NCBI GenBank assembly: GCA_018883265.1 | Contig: VEQK01000008.1 | Location: 1 to 58,303 of the forward strand | Length of the DNA stretch: 58,303 nt | Reading direction: 5' to 3' | Source: Rhodocyclaceae bacterium | Lineage (GTDB): Bacteria > Pseudomonadota > Gammaproteobacteria > Burkholderiales > Rhodocyclaceae | In this document: piece after piece, positions 28,477 through 37,516 of the stretch | Layout of the letters: each line of letters begins with the position of its first letter | Numbering within the stretch: position 1 is the stretch's first letter | Notes under the pieces: model-generated | The model's database searches: none | The model's input: only the letters and a program-made list of their open reading frames with translations | What the model was told of the DNA's origin: nothing | Position numbers and translations under genes: made by a program

Positions 28477-29513
28477 GCGGCGAGCTCCTCGTCATCGATC
28501 GAAGCGTTGTCGGTGGTGCTGTCATAAATCAGATGTGCATGACGCTGTGCCAAAGCACGGAAAAACCCATCGACCACAGCACGTTGTTCGGCGACGCTGT
28601 CCAGCCGGTTCATCTGATGACGGAACGCCGCAGAACCCGATAACCCCTTGGTGTACCAGGAGATGTGTTTGCGTGCGACGCGTACACCGGTTTCGGTGCC
28701 ATAAAATCCGTAGAGATCTTCCAGATGTTCCAGCAGAATGTTCTGGATTTCGGAGACTTCCGGGGGAGGCAGTTTCTGACCGGTCGCCAGAAAGTGTTCT
28801 ATTTCACGAAAGATCCAGGGACGCCCCTGAGCGGCTCGGCCAATCATGACGCCATCGGCGCCGGTTTTTTCGAGGACGGCTTTGGCTTTCTCCGGCGTGG
28901 AGATATCGCCGTTGGCGATCACAGGAATCCGGGCGGCGGCCTTGACCGCGGCAACGGTGTCGAATTCGGCCTCGCCCCGATATTGCTGGCAGCGCGTCCG
29001 GCCATGTATAGCCAGGGCGCGGATACCGCTTTCTTCGGCAATACGCAGAATGCTTGGTGCATTCTTGTTTTCGATATTCCAACCGGTGCGAATTTTTAAC
29101 GTGACCGGCGTGTCGGGCACGGCATCGACAACCGCCGTCAGAATTTTAGCGACCAGCGTTTCGTGTTGCAGGAGCGCCGAGCCGGCCATCACGTTGCACA
29201 CTTTTTTGGCCGGGCAGCCCATGTTGATATCGATGATCTGGGCGCCGCGATCAGCGTTGTGTTTGGCTGCTTCGGCCATCATGGCCGGGTCGGCACCGGC
29301 GATCTGCACGGAAATCGGCGCTACTTCGCCCTCGTGATTTGCTCGGCGCTGGGTTTTGGCGCTCCCATAAAGTAGGGAATTCGAAGTGACCATTTCCGAG
29401 ACGGCCAACCCGGCGCCCAGCTTTTTGCAAAGCTGACGAAATGGGCGGTCCGTCACGCCGGCCATGGGCGCAACGAACAGATTGTTCCGGAGGTTGAAGC
29501 CGACGAATTCCAT
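28473..29513 (-). CDS. dusB: tRNA-dihydrouridine synthase B
   Basis: DusB is an FMN- and NADPH-dependent enzyme that reduces uridine to dihydrouridine in the tRNA D-loop. The TIM barrel has VAPMAGVTDRPFRQLCKKLG at the start, DINMGCPAKKVC with the catalytic cysteine, KIRTGW, and GADGVMIGRAAQGRPW at the FMN phosphate site. 346 residues. First gene before fis. Confidence 0.97.
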   Translation of the reverse strand: MEFVGFNLRNNLFVAPMAGVTDRPFRQLCKKLGAGLAVSEMVTSNSLLYGSAKTQRRANHEGEVAPISVQIAGADPAMMAEAAKHNADRGAQIIDINMGCPAKKVCNVMAGSALLQHETLVAKILTAVVDAVPDTPVTLKIRTGWNIENKNAPSILRIAEESGIRALAIHGRTRCQQYRGEAEFDTVAAVKAAARIPVIANGDISTPEKAKAVLEKTGADGVMIGRAAQGRPWIFREIEHFLATGQKLPPPEVSEIQNILLEHLEDLYGFYGTETGVRVARKHISWYTKGLSGSAAFRHQMNRLDSVAEQRAVVDGFFRALAQRHAHLIYDSTTDNASIDDEELAA

Positions 29514-29540
29514 GACTCTGAGGCAAAATAAAAGCCCTTG

Positions 29541-29546
29541 ATTATA
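29541..29546 (-). promoter_or_regulatory. Candidate -10 element of the dusB-fis operon
   Basis: On the minus strand these bases read TATAAT, about 28 bases before the dusB start. No convincing -35 hexamer is visible 16-18 bases upstream, as in other fis promoters that depend on activators or discriminator sequence. An arm AGGCAAAA / TTTTGCCT flanks it (29521-29528 and 29561-29568). Confidence 0.4.
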
Positions 29547-29639
29547 AGGGGAAAACGTTTTTTTGCCTAATTTTTAGTCAGAACTGCCGCGAGCCTCAAA
29601 GAGCTGCGTTTTGGGTTGTTGGTTGCAGGTGGGCATGAA

Positions 29640-30878
29640 TCAGGGCCAGGCCCGTGCCCCCCAGATCATGCGCCGGGCAACAAAATGGCGAAGCGGGCTG
29701 ATGAGATCCAGTGCGCTGAGAGCAATCCCCCGAACAGCGTTCAATGCCGGAAACGGGGTCGAGAATGTCCGGACGATGCCATCGGTAAAACCGGCGGCAC
29801 CCCAGCGGTCCATCTGACGCGAGCGAGCGTAGCGGTCTAACACGGGCGCACTGCCCGGATCCAGAGCTAGACGCAAGGCCTGCGCCAGCATGGCGGCATC
29901 GCGCAATCCCAGGTTAAAGCCTTGTCCGGAAACTGGGTGCAATGTTTGTGCTGCATTGCCGATCCACAATTCGCGTTTTGCAACGGCGGGTTGGCGCAAA
30001 CGCAGTTTGAGCGGAAAGCTGGCGCGTGACCCAACATCGGTAAATTGTGCTTGAGGCCCGATGGCTTGCTGGATGCGTTCCAGAATTTCGACATCGTTTA
30101 ATGCCAGCAAAGTCTCAGCATCGTTTTCCGGAACGGTGTAGACCACTGAAACGCGTTTGCCGCCTGCACCGTCTACCGGCAGCAAGGCTAAAGGACCTTG
30201 TGGCGTAAAACGTTCCCAGGCTCGTTGCCCATGCGGTTTCGCCAGTCCGGCTTCAAAAAGGATGGCGCGTTGACCGTAGCCTCGTGCAATGACCCCCTTG
30301 CTGTTATCCGGCGGGGTCCCCTCGGCATGGACAATCAAACGGGTGCGTACCGTGCAGGGGTCGCCGTTACCGGTGAGCTCGATGTTCCGCCAGAACCCCA
30401 TGGGGTCATGCGGCGCATCATGGTCGGCTGATGGGGCGTCGATGGGGCGTGCTGAGGTTTTTTCCAGACAAACGAGTTGCCCGTCACACCGCTGAAGTGC
30501 TTTTGAAAACGCCTGCTGTAGGCACGCCATCAAGGCGCCATAACGCACCACATAGCCGAGTGCTGGAATCCGGTAATTCTCTCGGTCAATCAACGTTCGG
30601 CCGAAACCCCCGGCTTGGGAAATATGAATGGATTCAATCGGCGTGCAGCGACCATCGCCCGCACTGCCGGCCTTTGGCCATGCGTTCTCTGGATCAAGTA
30701 ATTGGCGAGCGCCTTCCGATAAGGCCAAGGCTCGCGGATCCTGAAGCCCCGCGGCGAATTCGCGTTGCTCGACAAGCAGCACACGGTGCCGACTACCCGC
30801 CAGTAACAGCGCGAGCGTCGTGCCGACCGGGCCTGCACCGAGAATGACGATATCGAATTCGCGAGTCGCGAGCGACAT
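29640..30878 (-). CDS. ubiH: FAD-dependent ubiquinone-biosynthesis hydroxylase, UbiH type
   Basis: A 412-residue class A flavin monooxygenase of the UbiH/UbiF/VisC group, which hydroxylates the ubiquinone ring. The GxGxxG motif (VILGAGPVGTTLALLLAG) is near residue 11 and DPRALALSEGARQLL follows. The second FAD motif IGNAAQTLHPVSGQGFNLGLRD is the UbiH/COQ6 signature. The start ATG 30878 lies two bases after the pepP stop; the longer reading to 30947 overlaps pepP. pepP-ubiH is a conserved gammaproteobacterial pair. UbiF or UbiI cannot be fully excluded. Confidence 0.92.
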   Translation of the reverse strand: MSLATREFDIVILGAGPVGTTLALLLAGSRHRVLLVEQREFAAGLQDPRALALSEGARQLLDPENAWPKAGSAGDGRCTPIESIHISQAGGFGRTLIDRENYRIPALGYVVRYGALMACLQQAFSKALQRCDGQLVCLEKTSARPIDAPSADHDAPHDPMGFWRNIELTGNGDPCTVRTRLIVHAEGTPPDNSKGVIARGYGQRAILFEAGLAKPHGQRAWERFTPQGPLALLPVDGAGGKRVSVVYTVPENDAETLLALNDVEILERIQQAIGPQAQFTDVGSRASFPLKLRLRQPAVAKRELWIGNAAQTLHPVSGQGFNLGLRDAAMLAQALRLALDPGSAPVLDRYARSRQMDRWGAAGFTDGIVRTFSTPFPALNAVRGIALSALDLISPLRHFVARRMIWGARAWP

Positions 30879-30880
30879 GT

Positions 30881-32242
30881 TTATCCTGCCATCCATTGCT
30901 CGATGGCATCGACCGTTTTCGCCGCACCATCGGTCAGTACACGACAACCCGATTCCGTGATGACGATATCGTCTTCGATGCGGATGCCGATACGGTGAAA
31001 GGCGTCCGGGATATCCTCTGCGGCGCGCACATAAAATCCGGGTTCAACCGTCAGCGTCATACCGGCTTGCAGACGAACCCATTCGTCATCTTCGTGATAC
31101 GGACCGGCATCATGCACGTCCAGGCCCAGCCAGTGGCTGGTGCGGTGCATGTAGAAGCGGCGGTAGTCACCGGATTCGATGACGCTGTCGACACTACCCT
31201 GGCAGAGGCCAAGATCGATCATACCCTGCGTGAGCACACGCAGGGCGGCATCATGGGGTGCATGAAAGGTGGCCCCCGGCTTTGCCGCTTCAATTGCGGC
31301 ATATTGCGCCGCCAAGCAGATCTCGTAGAGATCACGCTGCGCAACATTGAAACGACCGTTGACTGGAAAAGTACGGGTGATGTCAGAGGCGTAACCGCTG
31401 ACCTCGCAGCCCGCATCAATCAGCACCAGGTCGCCGCTACGCAATATCTGGTTGTTCTCTGTGTAATGGAGTACGCAGGCATTAGCCCCGCCGGCGATGA
31501 TTGCCGGATATGAAGGTGGGTGACCGCCGGCTTGCAGAAAAGCATACTGCAACTCTGCGTCGAGCTGGTATTCGAAGCACCCCGGACGGCAGGCGCGCAT
31601 GGCACGTGCATGGGCGTTGACGGCGATATCAGCCGCGCGCTGCATCAGGGTAAGCTCTCCCGCGTCCTTGCGCCGACGCATGGGCTCGACCAGTGCGCGC
31701 CAGTCGGCGATCACTGTCGGTGCCTGTTTGCCAGCCCGTGCCTGGCTGCGGGCCTGTTCCAGCCAGCGGCCAACACGGGCGTCCCACGCAGCGGACATGC
31801 CAACGCTATGCCAGAGCGTATGGGCACCTGTCAGGTGGCCGGTAATAACCTCGTCCAAAGACTCGAGCGGAAACGCCCCGTCAAAACAAAATTGTTCGCG
31901 CGCGGCGTCCGGGCCAAAACGAAATCCTTCCCACAACTCGCGCTCCACATTCTTGCTGCGGCAGAACAGCAGACTTTGCGGGGTATCAGAAATGAGCAGC
32001 ACCAGGACGGCATCGGGTTCTTCAAAGCCCGTCAGGTACCAGAAATTGCTATCAAAGCGGAAAGGGTGATGCGTATCGCGGTTGCGGATCGTTTCGCTGC
32101 TCGTCGGAATAAGGGCAACGCCGCGGCCCTGCTTTTGCATTTGATGCAGCAAGAGCTCCCGGCGCCGTACGAAGGGTGCAGGATCAAAGGGCTGTGGCGG
32201 CAGAGGCGCGAGTGGTGAAGGCAGTGTGCGTTCAGTCATCAT
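30881..32242 (-). CDS. pepP: Xaa-Pro aminopeptidase (aminopeptidase P)
   Basis: A 453-residue dimetal peptidase that removes the N-terminal residue before proline. The N-terminal creatinase-like domain is followed by the pita-bread domain with metal ligands in LVLIDAGCEVSGYASDITRTFP (two Asp), HWLGLDVHDAG (His), TVEPGFY (Glu) and RIEDDIVI (Glu). Two adjacent ATG codons (32242, 32239) are possible starts. It is followed at once by ubiH. Confidence 0.96.
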   Translation of the reverse strand: MMTERTLPSPLAPLPPQPFDPAPFVRRRELLLHQMQKQGRGVALIPTSSETIRNRDTHHPFRFDSNFWYLTGFEEPDAVLVLLISDTPQSLLFCRSKNVERELWEGFRFGPDAAREQFCFDGAFPLESLDEVITGHLTGAHTLWHSVGMSAAWDARVGRWLEQARSQARAGKQAPTVIADWRALVEPMRRRKDAGELTLMQRAADIAVNAHARAMRACRPGCFEYQLDAELQYAFLQAGGHPPSYPAIIAGGANACVLHYTENNQILRSGDLVLIDAGCEVSGYASDITRTFPVNGRFNVAQRDLYEICLAAQYAAIEAAKPGATFHAPHDAALRVLTQGMIDLGLCQGSVDSVIESGDYRRFYMHRTSHWLGLDVHDAGPYHEDDEWVRLQAGMTLTVEPGFYVRAAEDIPDAFHRIGIRIEDDIVITESGCRVLTDGAAKTVDAIEQWMAG

Positions 32243-32293
32243 GGGTGGCTGAAAAGGGTTGCAATGATCATACCCCGAGTCCGTCGTCTGCGT

Positions 32294-32986
32294 TCAGCGC
32301 GAAGTACCTATCCTGAGTTCGGTGTCCAGTAAGGCCAGACGTTCAGGTGTGCCAACGTCTTCCCAGCGCCCACGGTGATGTTCACCACTCACCTGGCTAT
32401 GCGCCATTGCCGCGCGCAGCAACGGCGCGAGCTTGGCGGCTTTGCCAGAGGTTAGACTGGCAAACAGACTGGGACGGTAGAACCCGATGCCAGAAAATGT
32501 CAGCGACGGGAAGTCATCCGTTTTATCGGAAACCCGATCGCCGGTAAGCGCAAAGTCTCCATCCGGATGCTGTGGCGGGTTACCCACCAGTACCAGATGC
32601 GCCAGATCGTTGGCCAACAGTGCGTGGGGTTGAATAGGCCAATCGCAGTAGATATCTCCATTCACGACAAGAAAGGGGGCGTCATTCCCTACGTCAAGAT
32701 GTATCAACGCCTGGCGGATGCCGCCAGCGGTTTCTAACGCGCCGACAGGCTCCGGCGACCAGACGATCGACAGACCCCATCGGTCACCGTTGCCGAGTGC
32801 AGCGACCAGCTGCTCGCCGAGATGTGCGTGGTTGATCACGATCTCACGAAAACCAGCGGCGGCAAGGCGTTCCAGGTGGTATACGATCAATGGCTTGCCG
32901 GCAGCAGGGAGCAGCGGCTTGGGGCAATGGTCGGTCAGCGGACGCATGCGTTCGCCACGGCCCGCTGCGAGGATCATTGCACGCAT
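32294..32986 (-). CDS. murU: N-acetylmuramate alpha-1-phosphate uridylyltransferase
   Basis: A 230-residue nucleotidyltransferase with the signature MILAAGRGERMRPLTDHCPKP and the metal Asp in VVNGDIYCDWP. The location directly after an AmgK-type kinase identifies it as MurU, which makes UDP-MurNAc in the cell-wall recycling route that bypasses de novo MurA and thus fosfomycin. A mannose-1-phosphate guanylyltransferase role is the main alternative by sequence alone. Confidence 0.88.
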   Translation of the reverse strand: MRAMILAAGRGERMRPLTDHCPKPLLPAAGKPLIVYHLERLAAAGFREIVINHAHLGEQLVAALGNGDRWGLSIVWSPEPVGALETAGGIRQALIHLDVGNDAPFLVVNGDIYCDWPIQPHALLANDLAHLVLVGNPPQHPDGDFALTGDRVSDKTDDFPSLTFSGIGFYRPSLFASLTSGKAAKLAPLLRAAMAHSQVSGEHHRGRWEDVGTPERLALLDTELRIGTSR

Positions 32987-32995
32987 CGCCTGGCC

Positions 32996-34042
32996 TTAAA
33001 AGGTATAGCCGATCTGCAGATCGCGTGGTGATAAGCGCTCAAGTATCGGCACCAGTGGACGCAGCTCCGCATAACGTTCTGCAGTTCGGAATGCATAGTG
33101 GTAGAAACGCGGTAGATCCTGCAGATAGTGCGATTTGCCATCGCGATAATTTAACCGGCAAAAAATGCCCAGCACCTTCAGGTGGCGCTGTAAGCCCATG
33201 AATTCATAGGCCCGCCAGAAGTCGCCGAAGTCGGCATGGACGGGCAGCCCCGCTTTACGGGCTGCTTCCCAGTAGCGTATGACCCAGTCCAGTTCACGCT
33301 CTTCATCCCAGGAGATGAAGGCATCACGAAACAAGGAGACGACGTCGTAGGTAATTGGTCCATAGACAGCATCCTGGAAGTCCAGAACCGCCGGGGTGCC
33401 AGGATCATCGGTCCGCATCATGTTGCGCGGCATATAGTCCCGGTGTACAAAAACCGAGGGTTGAGCCAGCGCCGACTGCACCAACGCATCCATCACGCCG
33501 TTGAGCCACCCCTGTTCCTTTTCGTCGAGTGCCAGATCGGCATGACGGCCAATGCACCACTCGGGAAAGATAGCCAGTTCGCGGCGGAGCAGGGCTTCAT
33601 CATAGGCGGGCAGCACGCCGGGCTTCGAGGATATTTGCCATTGAACCAGCGCATCAATCGCGCCGCGCATCAGCGCGTCGGCGGTTTTGGCGTCGGCGTG
33701 ATGCAGGGTTTTGAGGTAGCCTTCATTGCCGAGGTCATTCAACAGCAGGTACCCGTTATCGACATCCGCTGCCAGAACCCGGGGCGCCGTTAGGCCGGCA
33801 TCGGTCATGAGTTGGGCAATACGAACGAAAGGGCGAACATCTTCTTTATCCGGAGGGGCATCCATCAGGACGGCCGTTTCTCCGTTAGGCCAGGTCGCGC
33901 GGAAATAACGACGAAAGCTGGCGTCAGCTGAGGCCGGGGTCAGCATGGGCGAGCCCGGGTAAAGCTGGCATTGGCGGGCAAACCGGGTGCCTGCTTCTAA
34001 ACGGCTGTCAGTATGGGGGGCGGTCGCGGATGGAGCGGTCAT
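32996..34042 (-). CDS. amgK: Cell-wall recycling sugar kinase (N-acetylmuramate/N-acetylglucosamine anomeric kinase)
   Basis: A 348-residue APH-type phosphotransferase. Visible are the ASADASFRRYFR phosphate loop, the catalytic VHRDYMPRNMM (HxDxxxxN) and the metal-binding LDFQDAVYGPITYD. With murU nine bases downstream, this matches Pseudomonas AmgK (about 340 residues), which phosphorylates MurNAc and GlcNAc at C1. ATG 34042 is chosen; a frame to 34093 adds a short unlikely N-terminus. It is divergent from lptD, as in Pseudomonas. Confidence 0.9.
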   Translation of the reverse strand: MTAPSATAPHTDSRLEAGTRFARQCQLYPGSPMLTPASADASFRRYFRATWPNGETAVLMDAPPDKEDVRPFVRIAQLMTDAGLTAPRVLAADVDNGYLLLNDLGNEGYLKTLHHADAKTADALMRGAIDALVQWQISSKPGVLPAYDEALLRRELAIFPEWCIGRHADLALDEKEQGWLNGVMDALVQSALAQPSVFVHRDYMPRNMMRTDDPGTPAVLDFQDAVYGPITYDVVSLFRDAFISWDEERELDWVIRYWEAARKAGLPVHADFGDFWRAYEFMGLQRHLKVLGIFCRLNYRDGKSHYLQDLPRFYHYAFRTAERYAELRPLVPILERLSPRDLQIGYTF

Positions 34043-34128
34043 GTTGATCGGGTCGTTGTAGGAAAAGGATGGAAGCCGCCCAAAGGCAGTCAATGGTGTA
34101 CTCGTGGACGGGTTTGTCGGCTTGAAAA

Positions 34129-34137
34129 TGCTAGAAT
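34129..34137 (+). promoter_or_regulatory. Candidate extended -10 promoter of lptD
   Basis: TGCTAGAAT is an extended -10 element (TG-N-TAGAAT). Transcription would begin near 34144, which leaves out in-frame lptD starts upstream of that point. No clear -35 is visible. Weak on its own; useful mainly for choosing the lptD start. Confidence 0.35.
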
Positions 34138-34295
34138 TGACAGCATTTTACCTTGCCAAAAGCCTATGGCTGGCAGGGAGCCATGTCTTCGCTTCGCTAT
34201 TACCAATTTTGTCAGTCTTTCAACCTAAATCCACAGCCGGGCGAACATCGTTGACCGGATATACTGTTCCCCGCCGAGGGAGGGCAGCAGGACGG

Positions 34296-37200
34296 TTGCG
34301 GCTGGTTGTTTTTATGGCCGGTGTGGGGGGGGCCCTGTATTGCGGGTCCGTATTTGCCCAGAGCGCAGCCACGCCGACCCGACTGGAGCCCTTGCTGATA
34401 GACCCCGCCCTCCTAGGTGGTGCGCCGGCCTCACCGCCAGCGGCGCTGGGGGGATTGGCACCCACGGTGAAAAGCGTCAAGAAGACAAAAACGTCCGTAC
34501 CAACGAGCCCGGTGCCTGAGCCGTACTCGTCGCCTATTGTGGAACAAGTTGCCGAGACACCACAGTCTCAGCCGCAGCCAAAAAACCGTTCGGCCAGCGC
34601 GAAGGCGGCTACCGAACCGGCTCGCGAGCCGGTTCCCGAGCCAGCCCGCACGCCCGAACCATCACCCGCCGCGCCAGCGACGCCGGAGCCCGTCGCCCCG
34701 CGTGTTCCATCGGCGCCAGCGGCCCCGAGCGACCCGATACCGGCACGTGCCCAGTCAACGGATCCTACGGTGGCTAAACGTGATCGCAAGGATCAGCCAC
34801 TGGCGGCTACCGATGTCGAATCGCCCGTTGAGCCAAAACCCATGCCAAAGGGGCTACCGAAAGATCAGACTGAACTCCTGGCAGACACCATTACGGGTCG
34901 TAACGACCTCGAGATGATCGCCAACGGTAATGCCGAGTTGCGTCGTGATGGCGCGTTGTTGAAAGCTGACCGGATGGTCTATAACATCGTCGAAGACAAC
35001 GTGGATGCCCAGGGTGGCGTCATTTATCGCGATCCCGGCCAGGGCTCCGTGATGACGGGTAGCGAAGCCAATATGGTTGTGGCGGCAAGGACCGGGTACA
35101 TCGATAACGTCAACTACGAAATTCGTCAGCAACAACGTGTTACCCAGCCAAACCAGGGGCCATGGACATTCAATACCCCCAGCATCGGTGGCACTGGGGC
35201 GGCCGCGACCAGCCAACAACGCTCGACGACCCCGGGATCGGTGCCCGCTTACGGTGGTGCAGCCAGTGCAACCATGACTCAAGAACCGGGAGTGTCTCAG
35301 ATAGCAGCGCCCGCTACGGCGGATACGGCGCCCGTAGATTCACCCAACGCCAATATGACGGGTGCCGAAGGCCCTGTGCAGCTTCCGGGCCAGGCACCAC
35401 TGGCCAAGGTGATCGAGACGGTTTCGCACGGTCAGGCGTCGCGAATCTACTTTGAGGGCGAAGGGCGTTATAAAGCGCAGGATGCCACCTATACGACCTG
35501 TCCGGCGGGTGATAGTGGTTGGTATCTCCGCGCATCGACCTATCACGCGGACTATGAGCAGAATTCCGGGAGTGCTTCGAACTCCCTGCTGTATTTCCAG
35601 AACGTGCCATTCCTTTACACGCCATATGCGTTCTTTCCCCTGGATCGTGGCCGCCACTCTGGGTTTCTGTCGCCCAGTTTTGGCTCCTCGCAACTTAACG
35701 GCTTTCAGGCTGCAGTACCGTATTACTTCAACCTGGCGCCGAACTACGATGCGACGTTTACGCCGATGGTCTACGGCAAACGGGGTGTCTCGCTCAACAT
35801 GGACACGCGCTATATCGGCAACGAAGGCAAGACCGTTGCGCCGACCTTTAGTGGCCGCGATGCGTTCAACATCATGCCGCATGACAGCATGACGAATCGT
35901 AACCGCTGGAGCTTCCTGACCCAGCACCAGCAGAACTTCGGCACCTACCTGCCTGGGTTGACTGGCGCCTGGGATTTGCAGGGTGTTTCAGATTCCTATT
36001 ACTTTACCGATTTGAACAACTCGCTGGCGGCCATGTCGCAGTCCTATTTGCCGCGTACCGGTCGACTTAACTATGGTTCATCGAGCTGGAATGCGTCAGT
36101 CGTTGCCCAGGGTTATCAGACACTGAACTTCAACCCAAGCTCGCCGGTGGCAACCCCCTACCAGTTGCTGCCGCAAGTGAACTTCAGCATGAACAGATCA
36201 CTGCTTGGTTCTGCCGGGTTTAATAATGTCAGGCTGAACGATCAGGATGAGCTGGAGGTAATCCAGAGTTCAGGCATGTTTGACCAGCCGACGCGTCTGG
36301 ATGCTTTGGTATCGGCCAATAACTCCTACTTCACCAACCAGACCCAAGGCTACGTGCAAGGTAATCGCTTCTGGGCCTACCCGCAACTGGCGACGAGCTG
36401 GCAGAGTCCTGGCGTCTTTGTCACCCCGAAATTTGGCGTGCATTACACCCAGTACAACACCAACGCGGGTCAGCTTACGACCTCGGGCGCCTATAACGGC
36501 ACATCGAGTATCAGCTCGGACGTCGCTTCCCGAACCCTGCCGATTCTATCGCTGGATACGGGCATGGTGTTCGATCGTAAAACCGAATACTTTGGTCGTA
36601 ACCTAAATCAGACGCTGGAGCCGCGCCTTTACTATCTGTATGTCCCTTATCGTGATCAGACCAACCTGCCATTGTTTGATACCGGTGTCGCCGATGTAAG
36701 CTATGCGCAGATGTTCAGCGAAAACATGTTTACGGGTTGGGACCGTGTCTCGAACGCCAACCAGGTGACGGCGGCGATTACGTCCCGGCATTCCATGGAA
36801 AAGACGGGTCAGCAACTGATGAGCTTCAGTTTGGGGCAGCGGATTTTCTTCCAGCCGCAGCAGGTTAACTTGTATGCCAACCAGCCGACGAGTAGCTACG
36901 GTAGCAACGACTACTTTGCCCAGGCCTCCGGCATGGTAGCGCCCTACACCTCATTGAATACCTATGCCCAGGTAAGCCCCTATGCCCAGGCGAACTCGGC
37001 GAGCAACAACACGACTTCGGTCAACCGGATCAACCGTGCCAGCATTGGTGCGCGCTTCCAGCCAAGTCGCGAAAATGTTCTAAATTACACCTATCGCTAT
37101 CAGAATCAGGACTACATCCCGGGTGGGGCGACATCGGGCGCGAGTTCGTCGGCCGTGATGCAGAACGACATCAATGGCGCCTGGAAGATCTGGGGGCCGT

Positions 37201-37496
37201 TGCGAGCAGTGGGCCGTTACACCTACTCGGGCGTTCAGTCTTCACAGATTGAAAGCCTAGCCGGTCTGGAGTACAACGCAGCCTGCTGGGCATTGCGCGC
37301 CGTTTATCATCGTGCCATGACTTACAGTTCAACCCAGACGCCTTTCCTTAACACCAGCTTCTTCATTCAGTTGGAGCTGAAGGGTATGGGCAGTGTTGGC
37401 TCAAGTCCGCTGGATGTGCTTCGCCGGAATATCCCGAATTACACTAGAACCTCAGACGCTGCCTTCATGGCGCCGATGACAGATCCTTATTACTGA
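34296..37496 (+). CDS. lptD: LPS-assembly outer-membrane protein LptD with large low-complexity insertions
   Basis: LptD with LptE inserts lipopolysaccharide into the outer leaflet of the outer membrane. TTG 34296 gives a compact signal peptide cleaved at VFA|QS behind GGGAGGG; TTG 34251, ATG 34314 and GTG 34104 are alternatives. A Pro/Ala/Glu-rich linker (about 34360-34860) precedes the LptA-like jellyroll (IANGNAELRRDGALLKADR). A second insertion of about 100 residues rich in Ala, Thr, Ser, Pro and Gln (about 35135-35430) interrupts the jellyroll before FEGEGRYKAQDATYTTCPAG. The 26-stranded barrel follows to the C-terminus. About 1066 residues, against roughly 780-930 in most relatives. The barrel end has one Cys (AACWALR) where E. 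coli has two. Confidence 0.93.
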   Translation: MRLVVFMAGVGGALYCGSVFAQSAATPTRLEPLLIDPALLGGAPASPPAALGGLAPTVKSVKKTKTSVPTSPVPEPYSSPIVEQVAETPQSQPQPKNRSASAKAATEPAREPVPEPARTPEPSPAAPATPEPVAPRVPSAPAAPSDPIPARAQSTDPTVAKRDRKDQPLAATDVESPVEPKPMPKGLPKDQTELLADTITGRNDLEMIANGNAELRRDGALLKADRMVYNIVEDNVDAQGGVIYRDPGQGSVMTGSEANMVVAARTGYIDNVNYEIRQQQRVTQPNQGPWTFNTPSIGGTGAAATSQQRSTTPGSVPAYGGAASATMTQEPGVSQIAAPATADTAPVDSPNANMTGAEGPVQLPGQAPLAKVIETVSHGQASRIYFEGEGRYKAQDATYTTCPAGDSGWYLRASTYHADYEQNSGSASNSLLYFQNVPFLYTPYAFFPLDRGRHSGFLSPSFGSSQLNGFQAAVPYYFNLAPNYDATFTPMVYGKRGVSLNMDTRYIGNEGKTVAPTFSGRDAFNIMPHDSMTNRNRWSFLTQHQQNFGTYLPGLTGAWDLQGVSDSYYFTDLNNSLAAMSQSYLPRTGRLNYGSSSWNASVVAQGYQTLNFNPSSPVATPYQLLPQVNFSMNRSLLGSAGFNNVRLNDQDELEVIQSSGMFDQPTRLDALVSANNSYFTNQTQGYVQGNRFWAYPQLATSWQSPGVFVTPKFGVHYTQYNTNAGQLTTSGAYNGTSSISSDVASRTLPILSLDTGMVFDRKTEYFGRNLNQTLEPRLYYLYVPYRDQTNLPLFDTGVADVSYAQMFSENMFTGWDRVSNANQVTAAITSRHSMEKTGQQLMSFSLGQRIFFQPQQVNLYANQPTSSYGSNDYFAQASGMVAPYTSLNTYAQVSPYAQANSASNNTTSVNRINRASIGARFQPSRENVLNYTYRYQNQDYIPGGATSGASSSAVMQNDINGAWKIWGPLRAVGRYTYSGVQSSQIESLAGLEYNAACWALRAVYHRAMTYSSTQTPFLNTSFFIQLELKGMGSVGSSPLDVLRRNIPNYTRTSDAAFMAPMTDPYY

Positions 37497-37516
37497 TTGA
37501 GCACCGATAGTCGCCC

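Noticed and set aside
34104-34295. LptD start at GTG 34104
   Set aside because: It adds 64 residues before a good signal peptide and lies upstream of a likely extended -10 element.
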